A program made the position numbers and the translations under genes. This document shows, one piece after another, positions 44,807 through 55,944 of a stretch of 64,000 nucleotides of DNA. The notes under the pieces are model-generated. The model saw nothing but the letters and a program-made list of their open reading frames with translations, searched no databases and was not told the origin of the DNA. The stretch is from Ichthyophis bannanicus (taxonomy: Eukaryota; Chordata; Amphibia; Gymnophiona; Ichthyophiidae): NCBI GenBank assembly GCA_033557465.1, contig CM066033.1, forward strand, positions 13,021,080 through 13,085,079, read 5' to 3'. Within the stretch, counting starts at the first letter, position 1. Each line of letters opens with the position of its first letter.

Positions 44807-45862
44807 CTAGGCCTCAAAGAGATTCCGGAGTACTGCTTGGCCAAAAGCACTGTCCCTACGGGACTCCCTCTCCAGACAGTAGTGGGCTGCGAAAGTCTGG
44901 CTTGAAGACCAAGTAGCAGCCCTGCAGATGTCTTGCAATGGAACAGAGCGGAGATGAGCCACTGATGCAGCCATGGCCCTCAGACGGTGGGCCGTGACCC
45001 TACCCTGCAAAGGAAGGTCAGCTGCCTTGTAAGCCCAGGTGATACAGTCAGCCACCCAAATGGACAAGGTACGCTTGGACACAGGCCTCCCCAAGTTATT
45101 GGGGTCAAAAGAAAGGAAGAGCTGAGAAGCTTTCCTGTGGCCTTGCGTATGTTCAAGGTAGAAGGATAAGGCCCTCCTACAGTTCAAGGTATGGAGAACT
45201 GTTTCAGCCTGACTTGCATGAGGCCTAGGGAAGAAAGTAGGAAGAACCACCTCCTGGTTGAGGTGGAAAGAGGAGACAACCTTAGGGAGGAACTTAGGGT
45301 GAGTCCTGAGGATCACCCTGTTTTTATAGAACCTGGTGTAAGGCCTATCACAGACCAAGGCCTGAAGCTCACTCACTCTTCTAGCCAAAGTAAGGGCTAT
45401 CAGAAAGAGAGTCTTCCAGGAAAGGAAGCGTAGAGGGCAAGTAGCCATAGGCTCAAAAGTTGGGCGAGTCAGTTGCTGCAAGACCACATCAAGCTCCCAC
45501 TCAGGAGCAGGAGGATGTATGGGAGGCTTGAGCAGAAGCAAGCCTCTGAGAAACCGAGACACCAAAGGGTGTACAGACAAGGAATGGCCCTCAACTAGTG
45601 AGTGGTGTGCTGCTAAAGCAGAGAGCTGGACCCGAACAGAGTTGGACTTGAGACCCTGATTGGACAAGTGCAGCAGGTATTGAAGCACTACAGACACAGT
45701 ACAGGAGAAAGGATCTTCAGCACGTAGCTGACACCACACAGAGAACCTTTTCCACTTGAGAGCATAAGTCTTTCTAGTGGATTGTTTCCTGGAGGCTAGG
45801 AGAACTTCCTCAACCTCCGGAGGCAGGCCCCAGGGAGCTAGCACTACCCTTGCAGCCTCCAT
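44807..45862 (-). CDS. DIRS 1 tyrosine recombinase
   Basis: ATG at 45862 gives 351 residues and overlaps the RT end by 19 bp in another frame. The frame is open upstream to 47329. An SAM-like N-terminal domain (RKTYALKWKRFSVWC) is followed by the catalytic domain: R in LARRVSELQAL, HRLR in TAHRLRAMAAS, and Y in AAHYCLE. All of the R-H-R-Y set is present. It would rejoin the circular intermediate to the genome. Confidence 0.9.
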   Translation of the reverse strand: MEAARVVLAPWGLPPEVEEVLLASRKQSTRKTYALKWKRFSVWCQLRAEDPFSCTVSVVLQYLLHLSNQGLKSNSVRVQLSALAAHHSLVEGHSLSVHPLVSRFLRGLLLLKPPIHPPAPEWELDVVLQQLTRPTFEPMATCPLRFLSWKTLFLIALTLARRVSELQALVCDRPYTRFYKNRVILRTHPKFLPKVVSSFHLNQEVVLPTFFPRPHASQAETVLHTLNCRRALSFYLEHTQGHRKASQLFLSFDPNNLGRPVSKRTLSIWVADCITWAYKAADLPLQGRVTAHRLRAMAASVAHLRSVPLQDICRAATWSSSQTFAAHYCLERESRRDSAFGQAVLRNLFEA

Positions 45863-47391
45863 GCCATCAGATTGAGAGCTTTGAGATTGGGATGCAGCAA
45901 GGAGCCCTGATCCTGAGAGAGGAGGTCGGGTTGCAATCCCAGAGGAAGAGGCAGATCCACTGCCAGTTGAAGCAGGAGGGGGAACCAAGGCTGTCTTGGC
46001 CACCTGGGAGCCACAAGGAGGACTGAGGCTCTGTCTCGGAGAATCTTGAACAGTGTTCGGGCCACCAAAGGGGGGGGAGGAAATGCATAGAGCAGGCCCT
46101 GAGTCCAGGGAATCAGAAAAGCATCTGCTGCTACTCTCAGAGGATGCGGTTGCCTGGAGCAGAACCTTGGCAGCTGGTTGTTCAGTGGACTGGCAAACAG
46201 GTCTATGGAGGGAAGCCCCCATTTCAAGAAAATCTTCTGAACCACCAAAGGATGTAGCTTCCACTCGTGTGGTTGCAGAATCCTGCTCAATCTGTCGGCC
46301 CGGTAATTCTTTTGGCCTGGAAGATAGACTGCTTTGAGGAGCATGTTGTGTCTCAGGGCAAAGGAACAGAGGTCCTGGGCCTCCTGGCAAAGGGGCTGGG
46401 AACCAGTCCCGCCCTGTTTGTTTACATAGAACATGGCTACCTGGTTGTCTGTCTGGATCAAGACAGACTGATTTGCCAGGGAAGCAGTAAAGGCCTTGAG
46501 GGCCAAGCGGATAGTTCTGAGTTCCAGCAGATTGATCTGCTGAGATGCCTCCCAAGGAGACCACAGGCCCTGGGTGCACTTGTCTAGGCAATGTGCTCCC
46601 CACCCCTGTAGAGAGGCATCGGTGGTTAGGACCACTGTATGAGGTGGAATCTGAAAAGGCACCCCTACCAGCAGATTGGGGGGGTGTAACCACCAGTTGA
46701 GGGAGGTCAGGAAACGGTGGGACACCCTGATCCTGTCTCTGAGACTGCCTGAGGCTTGTGACCACTGAGTCTGAAGACACCACCGGACAGGCCTCATATG
46801 GAGCCGGGCATTGGGGGTCACCTGTACTGTCGACGCCATGTGGCCCAGAAGCCTGAGACAGAGTCTGGCGGAGACTAGAGACCTGTGCAGAAACTTGCTG
46901 GCGAGGTCTATGAGCCGTCGTGCTCGGTCCACTGGTAAGAATGCTCTTGCCAGCTGAGAATTCAACCTTGCCCCTATGAACTCCAAGTTCTGGGAGGGGA
47001 GCAAAGTGGACTTTGCGAAGTTGATGACAAAACCCACCTTTTGGAGCAGGTCTATTGTTCTGTTGGTGGCCTGCTGGACCTCGAGAGACGTCTGGCCCCT
47101 GATGAGCCAGTCGTCTAGGTAGGGAAATACAAAGATGCCCTGATTTCTCAGGTAGGCTGCTACCACTGCCAGGCACTTGGTGAAGACCCTGGGAGCGGAG
47201 GTTAGTCCAAAAGGTAGTACCCTGTACTGATAATGGTTTCCTCCCACAATGAACCTGAGGTACTTTCTGTGGTCTGGATGAATGAGGATGTGAGTGTAAG
47301 CATCTTTTAGATCTAAAGAGCATAGCCAATCTCCCTGCTGGAGGTAGGGCAGAAGAGTTCCAAGAGCAACCATCTTGAACTTTTCCTTCAC
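45844..47391 (-). CDS. DIRS 1 reverse transcriptase and RNase H, N-truncated
   Basis: LCSLDLKDAYTHI holds the first catalytic aspartate, then LPFGLTSAP, and FPYLDDWLI with the catalytic DD. RNase H follows with VVLTTDASLQGWG, an ELRTIRLAL glutamate and IQTDNQVAMF. The fingers region ahead of NKFLVKEKFKMV is lost, since gag sequence ends right before it. Copy 2 retains that part at 55800-55940 and 56250-56450. As written, the RT lacks its N-terminus, so the copy is probably non-autonomous. Confidence 0.85.
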   Translation of the reverse strand: MKEKFKMVALGTLLPYLQQGDWLCSLDLKDAYTHILIHPDHRKYLRFIVGGNHYQYRVLPFGLTSAPRVFTKCLAVVAAYLRNQGIFVFPYLDDWLIRGQTSLEVQQATNRTIDLLQKVGFVINFAKSTLLPSQNLEFIGARLNSQLARAFLPVDRARRLIDLASKFLHRSLVSARLCLRLLGHMASTVQVTPNARLHMRPVRWCLQTQWSQASGSLRDRIRVSHRFLTSLNWWLHPPNLLVGVPFQIPPHTVVLTTDASLQGWGAHCLDKCTQGLWSPWEASQQINLLELRTIRLALKAFTASLANQSVLIQTDNQVAMFYVNKQGGTGSQPLCQEAQDLCSFALRHNMLLKAVYLPGQKNYRADRLSRILQPHEWKLHPLVVQKIFLKWGLPSIDLFASPLNNQLPRFCSRQPHPLRVAADAFLIPWTQGLLYAFPPPPLVARTLFKILRDRASVLLVAPRWPRQPWFPLLLQLAVDLPLPLGLQPDLLSQDQGSLLHPNLKALNLMAWRLQG

Positions 47392-47402
47392 AAGAAACTT
47401 AT

Positions 47403-48965
47403 TTAGGTTTCTGAGATGCCAGCTGCCGCTACTCGAGCCGAAGCCTCGAAGCCATCGTAGGTGGCGCGGGACATGAACTTAGAGCATTCCCGGATCCTCG
47501 AGGACAAGGACTTAAAACTCTGCAAGGGTTCCCCGGAGAGACCAGCAGAGAATCCGGCCAACTCCTTGGCCAGGTCCCGTAAGTACATGCCCATGTACAG
47601 CTGGTAAGTCTGGACACGGCAAGCAAGCATCGAGCCCTGAAAGCATTTTCTACCGACGCCATCAAGGCTTCGGGCCTCCCTTCCAGGAGGCACCGCGGAG
47701 TGCATCTTCTGACTCTTCAGACGATGCATGGCCGATTCCACAACCATGGAATGGTGCGGTAGCTGTGCTTTCTGGAAACCAGGACTCTTGCGGAGCCGAT
47801 AAATGGAATCGACTCGCTTGCTCAAAACCGGCGCCGAGGCCGGGGCCTCCCACATACGGAAGAGGAGCCGCTCCAGCATCGGAGGAACCGGGACAGTAAA
47901 GGCCTCCTTCGGAGGAGAGTCGTACTGTAGAGCATCGAGCTCCTCGGCTCGAGGCTCTTCCTCGGGGTCAGCCAGGATAGCCAGGGCAGCGGCCATATCC
48001 CGGATAAAGTCCGAGAACCTAGTATGCTCCTGAGGGGATCTACTCCGGGGCTCAGACTCAGGTGAGTCCGAAGGGACACACCGAGTCTTAAAGGTGTCAG
48101 GAGACTCCTCATCTTTGGATTCCCATGCAGACTCGTCCGATGTCGAGTCGGGGTCCAATGCCGTGGGGCCCCTGGGCACCCACCCTGACGCCAGAGGCAC
48201 TGGCGTCGAGACCCTCAGTCCCAAATGGGAGGTCGAGGGAGACCTCAACCGAGGACGACCTCGAGCCGCAAGGGACTCGAGTATCGGCTCGGTCTCCGGG
48301 GTCGACTTGGAAATCGATGTCCCGGTGGTTGGGGCAGATGCGCCAGACAGGCTGGCCATCAGTGCCCGCTGCTGATCCATGAAGGCAGACATTCTGCTCT
48401 CCAAGGCTGTCAACCTGAGACTCAGCTCGGGCGATGCAGCAGCCCCCGACTCGGGCCCCGGCGGTGCCGGGCCCGACGTCGGTACTCGGGGAGGCGAGTC
48501 CTCGAGGACAACAGGTCTTACGTGTCCAGCAGACTCCGGTTCTATACGAGGAACTTTGGTCAGCTTCTCCTGGTCCACGGGCCCGGGATGACGGTCGGGG
48601 GTCTTAGACCGGGACCTCGAGGGTCCAGGGACCTCCACCGACGCCGCCCTCGCGAGCCGCTTCTTCCTCTTACGTTCCCTTTCGGGGGACCCCCTGTCCA
48701 AGGAACTCCGATGCCGCTCGGGATCGGAATCCCAAGATGTCGAAGCCTCAGACGAGGTCCGGGCACGAGCAGAGGCCGAGTCGGAGAAAAACCTTTCACT
48801 TTGCTGCTGACGACTTCGGAGGGCCTTGGAAGACATTTTTCCACATGGCCCGCACGATTTAGAATCATGGTCCGGGCCCAGGCACCGAAGGCAGCAGTCG
48901 TGTGTGTCGGTGAGAGACATCATTTTCTTACACCGATCACACTTCTTAAAAGCACTGGAAGTCAT
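47403..48965 (-). CDS. DIRS 1 Gag-like protein
   Basis: I chose the start MTSSAFKKCDRC at 48965. The frame is open back to 49145, but the upstream part is basic 5'-leader-like peptide. A cysteine/histidine cluster at residues 8-40 (CDRC, HDCCLRC, DHDSKSC, GPC) is probably zinc-binding. A serine-, proline- and arginine-rich middle and a conserved C-terminal region (LPHHSMVVESAMHRLKS) follow. That last block is also in copy 2. The protein is probably 3'-shortened, because a deletion joins it near 47410 to the middle of RT. Confidence 0.8.
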   Translation of the reverse strand: MTSSAFKKCDRCKKMMSLTDTHDCCLRCLGPDHDSKSCGPCGKMSSKALRSRQQQSERFFSDSASARARTSSEASTSWDSDPERHRSSLDRGSPERERKRKKRLARAASVEVPGPSRSRSKTPDRHPGPVDQEKLTKVPRIEPESAGHVRPVVLEDSPPRVPTSGPAPPGPESGAAASPELSLRLTALESRMSAFMDQQRALMASLSGASAPTTGTSISKSTPETEPILESLAARGRPRLRSPSTSHLGLRVSTPVPLASGWVPRGPTALDPDSTSDESAWESKDEESPDTFKTRCVPSDSPESEPRSRSPQEHTRFSDFIRDMAAALAILADPEEEPRAEELDALQYDSPPKEAFTVPVPPMLERLLFRMWEAPASAPVLSKRVDSIYRLRKSPGFQKAQLPHHSMVVESAMHRLKSQKMHSAVPPGREARSLDGVGRKCFQGSMLACRVQTYQLYMGMYLRDLAKELAGFSAGLSGEPLQSFKSLSSRIRECSKFMSRATYDGFEASARVAAAGISET

Positions 48966-49217
48966 GGGGGAAAAAAAGAGTCCCCGCGAGGTCAAAAGAC
49001 CGGCCTTCCAGGGAAAAGAAAAAGTTTTGGCGCGAACGCCTAGCCACGAAGGGCAAAAACCGAAAAACAGAAAAGGGGTTTCGATACCGGTGTACCGATC
49101 CTGGAGGGAGGGGAACCGACGTCGAATCCGAAGAAAAAGAAGCAAAACAACGCTAGAAAAAATCTACTTTTATCCGGGAAAAGAGGACACACGTCCGATG
49201 GGCTTCACGGAAAAAAA

Positions 49218-49380
49218 GAGACTGAGGTAAGATGACACCTTTAGGTGGGAAGGGAACCGTGCATGCGTGCCAGCATTCCCCAAGGCTTTCATGGAAAGCT
49301 GGGGAAATGCTCCGCTAGGGCTTCATCGGCGTCAATGACACCCATAAGTGAGGACTGACTTCCTGCTTGGTCCTGGAGAA
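49218..49380. repeat. DIRS 1 right terminus
   Basis: This inverted copy of the left terminal repeat ends TCCTGGAGAA. It is the transcription start side of the element on the minus strand. Confidence 0.9.
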
Positions 49381-50318
49381 TGTATAATCTTCCACCAGAC
49401 CATCCATAATTCTATTCTTCTCCTTGCTATGTTTTTAAGTTACTCTTTGTTGATGTCTTGTGTTTCTTTCCTGTCTGCTATTGGTGTTCCTTTCTATAGG
49501 TGGTTATAATTTGGTTTTATTTAATTTGTAAATCGCTCTGCTGTCCCCCACTAAGGACAGTATATCAAGATTTCATAAATGAAATGAAATATGTAGCTAT
49601 AACAATCAACATGAAAGTTGTAGGTGCTAGCTTTCAATTGGAATAACTTTTTGCAAGGGACTGGTTCCTCAGGAATAATCTCTCTTCAGCAAGTGAATTA
49701 GGAAACCGTGCAGTGACACTTATTCATTAAGATTTATTAATTAGCTTGGGGAGAGCTGGATTGTGCAGCTGCCATGCAGAGAGGACAGAGGAGGAGCAGA
49801 GTTCCATCACCCGTGGCAGGCTCACCTGGGACAGCCTTCCGACGTCAGCCAAAGGCCCCCATCAGACTGTGCTTCTCCGAGGCATGCAGCCATTGGTGGA
49901 TGGCCATGGTGTGCCTTAAGGGGTGTGTCACAAGAAGCAACCCTTTGGGAGTCCCTTAGGAGCACTGGAGGAACAGTGAGGAGCCTAATTTCTGGCCCTA
50001 TTGATGCTGTCCAAGGATAAGAGAAAAGAGAAGCCTTCTCCTGGGAATACTGTGGTCTCTGGTCCAATGAATGAACATCTTAGAATCAAGGTAGATGCGA
50101 CGCCCAGGGCTGTACCTAGGCCTGTGCCAGTGGTGCAACCACACAGGGTGCAAAAACTTAAGGGTGCATTTAGGGCTGGTTTTCTGCCAGACTTGGCTCC
50201 AACGCCCCCCCCCCCCTCTCCCCGTGTTGCTTGCCTGGCCATCCCTTGCCCCACCACCGCTTTTTCTGCTCCCTTGCTGATGGTGGCATCAACGGATCTC
50301 CAATTTAAAAAGAAACCC
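49381..50318. other. No gene; possible L2-type tail near 49500
   Basis: At 49505-49590, TTTGTAAATCGCTCTGCTGT, CACTAAGGACAGTATATC and ATAAATGAAATGAAAT resemble an L2/SINE 3' end on the plus strand. The rest shows no recognisable motif; a C13 run is near 50204. Confidence 0.45.
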
Positions 50319-50768
50319 ATGGGCCCAATATTCGTAAGGCCCAGTAACCCATGTAAATGCGTTAACTGGGGATATTCAGTGGCACTTACATGGTTAGTAC
50401 CGTTGAATATCCCCTCGTAATTTCCCTATGCACACTGATGCTATCCGGTTTGCATTAGGGAATGTCGGGAGCGTTCTGGGATGGAGCAGAGGCGGTGACA
50501 AGCGCTAACTGGGTAGCAGCAATATTGCATGCTGCCCGGTTAGCGATCTGCACTTTAAAGATAGATGAGGGGTTTCCTTGCCTATTTTTAAGGCGCAAGA
50601 GATAACCGGGCAGCATGCAATATCACTGCCGCATGGTTAGCAATTGCGGCTTCCCGTGTCTGCAGTGATCCCCGGATATTCAATGCTGAGGCCGCATATG
50701 ACCCCAGATATCCGGAGTTAAGGGTCAGCAGTGAGTTCTATGCGCTGCCAACTCATTATCGGGCCCCA
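50319..50768. mobile_element. Foldback MITE, ~450 bp
   Basis: It begins ATGGGCCCAATATTCGT and ends near ATTATCGGGCCCCAT, short inverted tips. Inside, CTAACTGGGTAGCAGCAATA is mirrored by a segment with GGGCAGCATGCAATATCACT in reverse order. There is no coding capacity. The superfamily cannot be fixed. Confidence 0.6.
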
Positions 50769-51394
50769 TGGTTCTTTGCAACACCACACTTGCATGGCTG
50801 GTCTACTCCCTCCCTCGTTTGACACATGCATATGTCAGAGGAGAGAGGGATCAGTCCAGCCATGCAAGCGGGGAGTTGGAAAGACCCACGTTCTTTTTTA
50901 TTGGAGGTCCGCTGATGTCACCATCACCAAGGGAACAGGAAAAGTGGTGGCGGGCAAGGGCAGGCATCAAGGGCGCAGTGGACTAGACTTGAGGAGGTGG
51001 TGTAAAATGGGGAGATATTGGACATGGGGGGATAGGGGCAGAAGAGCTATGCTGGTCATGGGGAGATAGGGGCTAATAACAAAAGTCTGATGTCATAGGG
51101 AATGGGGACACCAGGTTTTCAAGTCACACAGGGCGCAGTTATGGCTTGGTACAGTACAGTCTGACGATGCCACAAGGTAGTCTATCCGCATGCCATGCAT
51201 CAAATGTTAATGTCATTCACATATAAGTTATATTACTTGACTGGCAAAAACTGGCCATATGAGGTTCCTGGAATATGCAGCATACATTAATTCTGTAACG
51301 TGTGTTTACCCTTTGGGGTATCTTGAATAAGCTCTTTTTTTTTTGGACTTCTCACCTTGTACTGGTATTCCTTAGTTTTTCTGAGGTCCCCTGT

Positions 51395-51690
51395 GCTTTT
51401 CTCCATTGGATCATATGTAATTCCTATCCACAAAAGTGGAAGTAAGGAAGAGGGTGGAAACTATAGATTGATTAGTCTAATCTTTGTGATGAGTAAATTA
51501 ATGAAAACCCTGATAAAGCCAAGGATAGTGTAATTTCTAAAATACAAATGATTACAAGATCTGAGATCTCATGGCTTTACTAAAGGGAAGTGATACAGTA
51601 TATAGGGTGAAGTACTTCAGTGCATGAAAGAAAAGCAGGACCTGGAGGTGATGGTATCGGATGATAGATAGGATGTTGTCAACAAACCTA
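51395..51690 (+). pseudogene. CR1 reverse transcriptase fragment
   Basis: VIPIHKSGSKEEGGNYRLIS then LIFVMSKLMKTLIKPRI matches the RT entry block (PIFKKGS..NYRPVSL). Later CR1-like traces around 51640-51690 are weak. Stops are present. Confidence 0.6.
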
Positions 51691-52501
51691 GAAGCATGCT
51701 TAGGTGCATACGGAGGGCAGCAGCAAAGGGCAGGCCATTCAAAGCTAAACAATAAATTCTGACAGCTACCAGAAAACATACCCCTACCCTAGAACTAAAG
51801 GGACCTGCGACAGAAAGGAGCCTACTATCTTAATAGAATCAATTCTACCAAGCCTAACCAAAAATAGGAAATTACGTTGAGTATGGAAAACGTACCAACC
51901 CCCGATCCGTGCCTACAAAGGGGCTCCTTTCCCTAAACCAGAGTCCCAGGGAAAGGGGAAAAAACAGAGTAGTGCCTTGGGAGAGCTACCCCCAACCTGA
52001 GGCCTGAACCCATAGCCTTGCTACCATGACAAAAAAGCGGGCTGAACAGTACACTAAAATGGCAGCCCTTCACAGCAAGAAACGCTCCTCCAAATTATCC
52101 TGTGTTCAGTGGGGCTACCCGCGGTTGGAATGTACTTAATATCATCATTAATAGTAATACCCCAGAATAAAAAAGAGCAGCCACCAAAAAGCAAGAAAGC
52201 CAAAGGCAATAGCAACACATCTGCTTAGTGGTTCTCTCTCTTTTGTACAGAAATATCAGCAGACTATTTCTTCCTGCTGCCCCACCAAGTTCAGCATGAA
52301 GAAGGGAAATTACCCCTCTCCTGGCTACACCAAAGAAGTAGCTCTAGGAAACAGAGGAGATGTGCCGGCGTGGGGGAGTGGGGGGGGGGAGGGGGAGGGA
52401 CATGGCACCACCAGGTTCTGCACCCTAGAGCACTATCGTTTCCACAAAATTACCTCAAAAAAATTCCATCCGAGACAGATTGCACAAGACTATGCTAATC
52501 T
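51691..52501. other. No recognised gene or element
   Basis: Short ORFs only. A G-rich run (GGGGGGGGGAGGGGGAGGG) lies near 52380-52398. Confidence 0.5.
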
Positions 52502-52609
52502 CCATCTGCTGGAGACTGAGAAATACTGGACAGATCGAGGCTGCACAGATCCCTTTGTACCATGATGTCAGAAAGATCAAGCTAATGATTCTCAGTCTCC
52601 ATCTGCTGG
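52502..52609. repeat. Single diverged unit of the 89-bp repeat
   Basis: CCATCTGCTGG occurs at 52502 and 52599, with GACTGAGAAATACTGG and CATGATGTCAGAAAGATC between. It parallels the units at 31792-32070. Confidence 0.6.
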
Positions 52610-53011
52610 TAGTCGTGCATAACCTACGCAACTGGACTGGATGGACGATAAGGAAACCTAAAATGCAAGGGTGCCAATAATGTTGACCATAAATGTAAAG
52701 TACATTTCAATATCAATTTAACCCCCTGTAAAGCATAGTTACTCGCCTGTAACAGGTGATCTCTGGGAACAGCAGGAATTGAGTCTTCACATATGGGTAT
52801 CGTAGGCCCCGACGGAGAATCGCAGGAATGCTCCCCAGCGTCCTATAGGAAAGCTTTTGGGAGCATCCCACTGTGCCTGCGCTGCTGCCGTCCCGCTTTT
52901 CCAACTCTCCCTCTTCAGTTGGGTTTGTAGATAAGATAAAAAGAGAGAAGGAAAGAAAAAAAGGGAGAGTGAGAGAGACAGAGATACAACTCCTAGGGGA
53001 GGTGGGTGGGT

Positions 53012-53118
53012 TGTGAAGACTCAATTCCTGCTGTTCCCGGAGAACACCTGTTACAGATGAGTAACTATGCTATCTCCAGGAACAAGCAGGAATGTAGTCT
53101 TCACATATGGGACTCCCT
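53012..53118. repeat. DIRS 2 internal complementary region
   Basis: The left arm, up to 53071, is the reverse complement of the left tip (AGTTACTCGCCTGTAACAGG with one or two changes). The right arm, from 53072, matches the reverse complement of the right tip (ATCTCCAGGAACAAGCAGGA). Confidence 0.9.
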
Positions 53119-53229
53119 AGCTTAAAGATGCCAGGGAGATGACCCCAGATGGAGAAGTGAAACACAGGCTAAAGTGGGTCATGTTTCCTCCCAAGGATCT
53201 CTGGTATTGAAACTTGGAACAGGGGGTAG

Positions 53230-54350
53230 GAGTTGTTCTAAGTCTGAAAGAGATGCTGGAGAACAGCCTGGCCAAACGAGGCATCCCGACGGGAGTCCTT
53301 GTCTGAGCAGTAATGGGCCGCAAAAGTATGGACAGAGGACCAAGTGGCTGCTTTGCAGATGTCGTCAATCAACACCGAGAGAAGGTTGGCCATAGAGGCA
53401 GCCATTGCTCTCACATTGTGAGCTGTGACATGACCTTCGAGAGAAAGTTCTTTACACTCATAGGTAAGTAAAGGATATTAGTTTGCAATCCAATTGGAGA
53501 GTGTTCGCTTGGAAATTGATAAACCAAGGTGACTGGAATCAAAGGCAACAAAAAGCTATGAAGCTTTTTTTTTTACCATGCTTAGTCCTCTGAAGGTAAA
53601 AGCTAAAGCCCATTTACAATCCAGAGTATGAAGATTCCTTTCTGCACTAGAGGCATGAGGCTTAGGGAAGAAGACAGGAAGGTAAACCGACTGGTTCAAA
53701 TGAAAAGGCGAAACCACCTTTGGCATGAAGTGAGGATGAGTGAGTCGTCATAAAGACTACCTTTTCATGGTGGAACCTTGTGTAAGGAGGGTCAGCCACT
53801 AAGGCTTGTAGCTCACTAATGCGTATTGCAGAAGTGAGGGCAATTAGGAAGATCACCTTCCAAGAAATAAATTTCAAGGATGTAGTGGCTAAGGGTTTGA
53901 AGGGCGGCTTCATAAGCTGTCCAAGGACAAGATTTAAATCCCATGCCACGGGTGATGGCTTAATGGGAGGCTTAGTTAAGAGTAGACCTCTCATAAAACA
54001 CGCTACAAGCAGCTGAGAGGAAACAGGTTGTTCAACAAAGGGCGTGTGGAAAGCTGCAGTGGCACTAAGGTGGGCCCTTACTGAATTAGTTTTAAGTCCA
54101 GAGGATGAGAGGTGGAGAAGATACTCCAGTAACGCCTCTGCTGGAACTAAAAAGGATTAAGTTCCTTCTCTGAACACCAGATAGAGAACCTTCTCCACTT
54201 AAAAGTGTAAGCACGCCTAGTGGAAGGTTTCCTGGAGGCCAAAAGGATATCCTTAACCTGTTGAGAAAGGTTGATATCGTATAGTTCTAAGCTCTCAGCA
54301 GCCACACCATCAGGTACAAGGACTGAGGGTTGGGTTGCAGAAGAGTCCCG
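53230..54350 (-). pseudogene. DIRS 2 tyrosine recombinase
   Basis: Fragments are DILLASRKPSTRRAYTFKWR, a PPIKPSPVAWDLNLVLGQL block, AIRISELQALVADPPY (catalytic R), TAHNVRAMAAS (H and R) and AAHYCS (catalytic Y). The R-H-R-Y residues survive, but frames change several times. Confidence 0.8.
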
Positions 54351-54639
54351 TTCTCCTGGGATAGAAGATCTGGAGCACATCCCAACTCCAGAGGTTTGGC
54401 TTGAGAAAGACGTAGAAGCAGTTGATACCACGTCTGTCATGGCCAGCGTGGGGCTATGAGGATCATATGGCCCTTGTCTCTCTAAAGTTTGAAAAGAGTC
54501 TTGGGAATGAGGGGAATGGGCGGTAGGCATATAGGAAGTCCTGACCCCAGTGGAGGTGGAAAGCATCCATTGCCTGACTGTTCCAAGCAGGAATTCTGGA
54601 ACAGAATCTGGGAAATTTGGCATTCTGAGGACTTGCAAA

Positions 54640-55940
54640 TAGGTCTATATCTGGAGTTCCTCAGATCAGAAAGATTCGAGCAATTTACTCTGAATGAAGA
54701 GACCACCCATGTGGCAGCAGTACTCGGCTGAATTTGTCTGCTAGGAGATTCTGTTTGCCTGGGAGATACAACGCGAGAAGATGGATCTAAAGGCCTCTTG
54801 CAAAGGACCATAGGTGTAGAGCTTCATTGCACAATGCCTGCGAACCTGTTCCACCCTGCTTGTTCACATAGAACATGGCTACCTGACTGTCCATCTGGAC
54901 AAAAGCTGTCTTGTAGCACAGATGGTTCTGGAATACTCGAAGAGCATAGAAAATGGCTCTAAGTTTAGTAGGTTTATGCAAAGACAGGTTCCTGCTGGGT
55001 CCAGAGACCTTGAGTGGAGAGATTGTCCAGATGAGCTCCCCCAACCCAACTTGGACGCATCCGTCTTCAAGATAGCTTGGCGCAGTGACTGCTGAAAAGG
55101 TGACCCTACGAGTAGGTTTTCCAGCAATTGCCACCACTGAAGGGATGAAATGAAGCATGTCGAATTTCTGATTTTGTCCCTAAGATGACCCGACGTCTGG
55201 GTCCACTGAGAGGCTAGGGTCCACTAGGCTGCTCACATATGTAGTCGAGCATAGGGGACCACATGTACAGTGGACGCCATATGACCAAGCAACTGAAGCA
55301 TTAATCGAGCAGTCAGGAAAGTTTTCATGGCTGCTTGAGAAGCCAGTTGAATTATTTGAGCACAGCGGAGCTGTGGCAGGAAAACTCTTGACTGCCACGT
55401 GTCTATGAACTCTTGGGACTGAGTAGGTTAAGATGGGATTTTGGGAGGTTTATGACCAATCTCAGATATTGATGAAGTTGAATTGTGCAGGAAAGAGCAG
55501 AGCTGGCCTCTGGAACTGTTGATGCTCGGATCAGCCAGTCTAAGTAGGGGAAGACAAGTATCCCTAGAGTCCTTAGAAATGCCGTTACTACTGCCATGCA
55601 TTTTGAAAAGACTCTTGGGGCAGAAGCCAGGCCAAAGGGTAGAACCCTGTACTGGCAATATCTTCCCTGAAGAAACCTCCTGTGTTCTGCATGAATAAGG
55701 ATGTGTGTATATGCGTCCTTTAGGTCTAGAGAACATAGCCAATCCTGACTCTGAATGTAAGGGAGAAGTGTTCCGAGAGAGATCCTTTTGAATTTCTCTC
55801 GGAACAGAAACTTGTTTAACTCCCTGAGGTCCAGTATGGGCCTGTACCCTACTGTTTTCTTTGGTATAAGGAAGTAGGGGGAGTAAAAGACCAGGATTTG
55901 TTGAGAAAGACGTACGTCCTCTATCGCACCTTAAGCAAGG
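54640..55940 (-). pseudogene. DIRS 2 reverse transcriptase and RNase H
   Basis: Minus-strand pieces are YFLIPKKTVGYRPILDLREL (RT fingers), LCSLDLKDAYTHI, a FPYLDWLI block lacking one aspartate of YLDD, and a TDASKLGWG RNase H start. QMDSQVAMFYVNKQ follows. Frames alternate. The fingers block is what copy 1 lacks. Confidence 0.8.
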
Positions 55941-55944
55941 AGTG

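Larger units (their letters stand above)
44304..49380 (-). mobile_element. DIRS retrotransposon, copy 1, 5077 bp
   Basis: On the minus strand it holds gag, RT-RNase H and tyrosine recombinase. Both ends carry inverted repeats (44331-44484 and about 49218-49380). An internal complementary region at 44573-44672 is the reverse complement of the left tip fused to that of the right tip. That is the defining DIRS layout, in which DNA is made through a circle and inserted without target duplication. All three frames are open except for a deletion at the gag/RT border, so the copy is young. Confidence 0.95.

Noticed and set aside
48225..49043. 272-aa plus-strand ORF
   Set aside because: It is the antisense of the DIRS gag frame, which has homology and a zinc-binding cluster on the minus strand.
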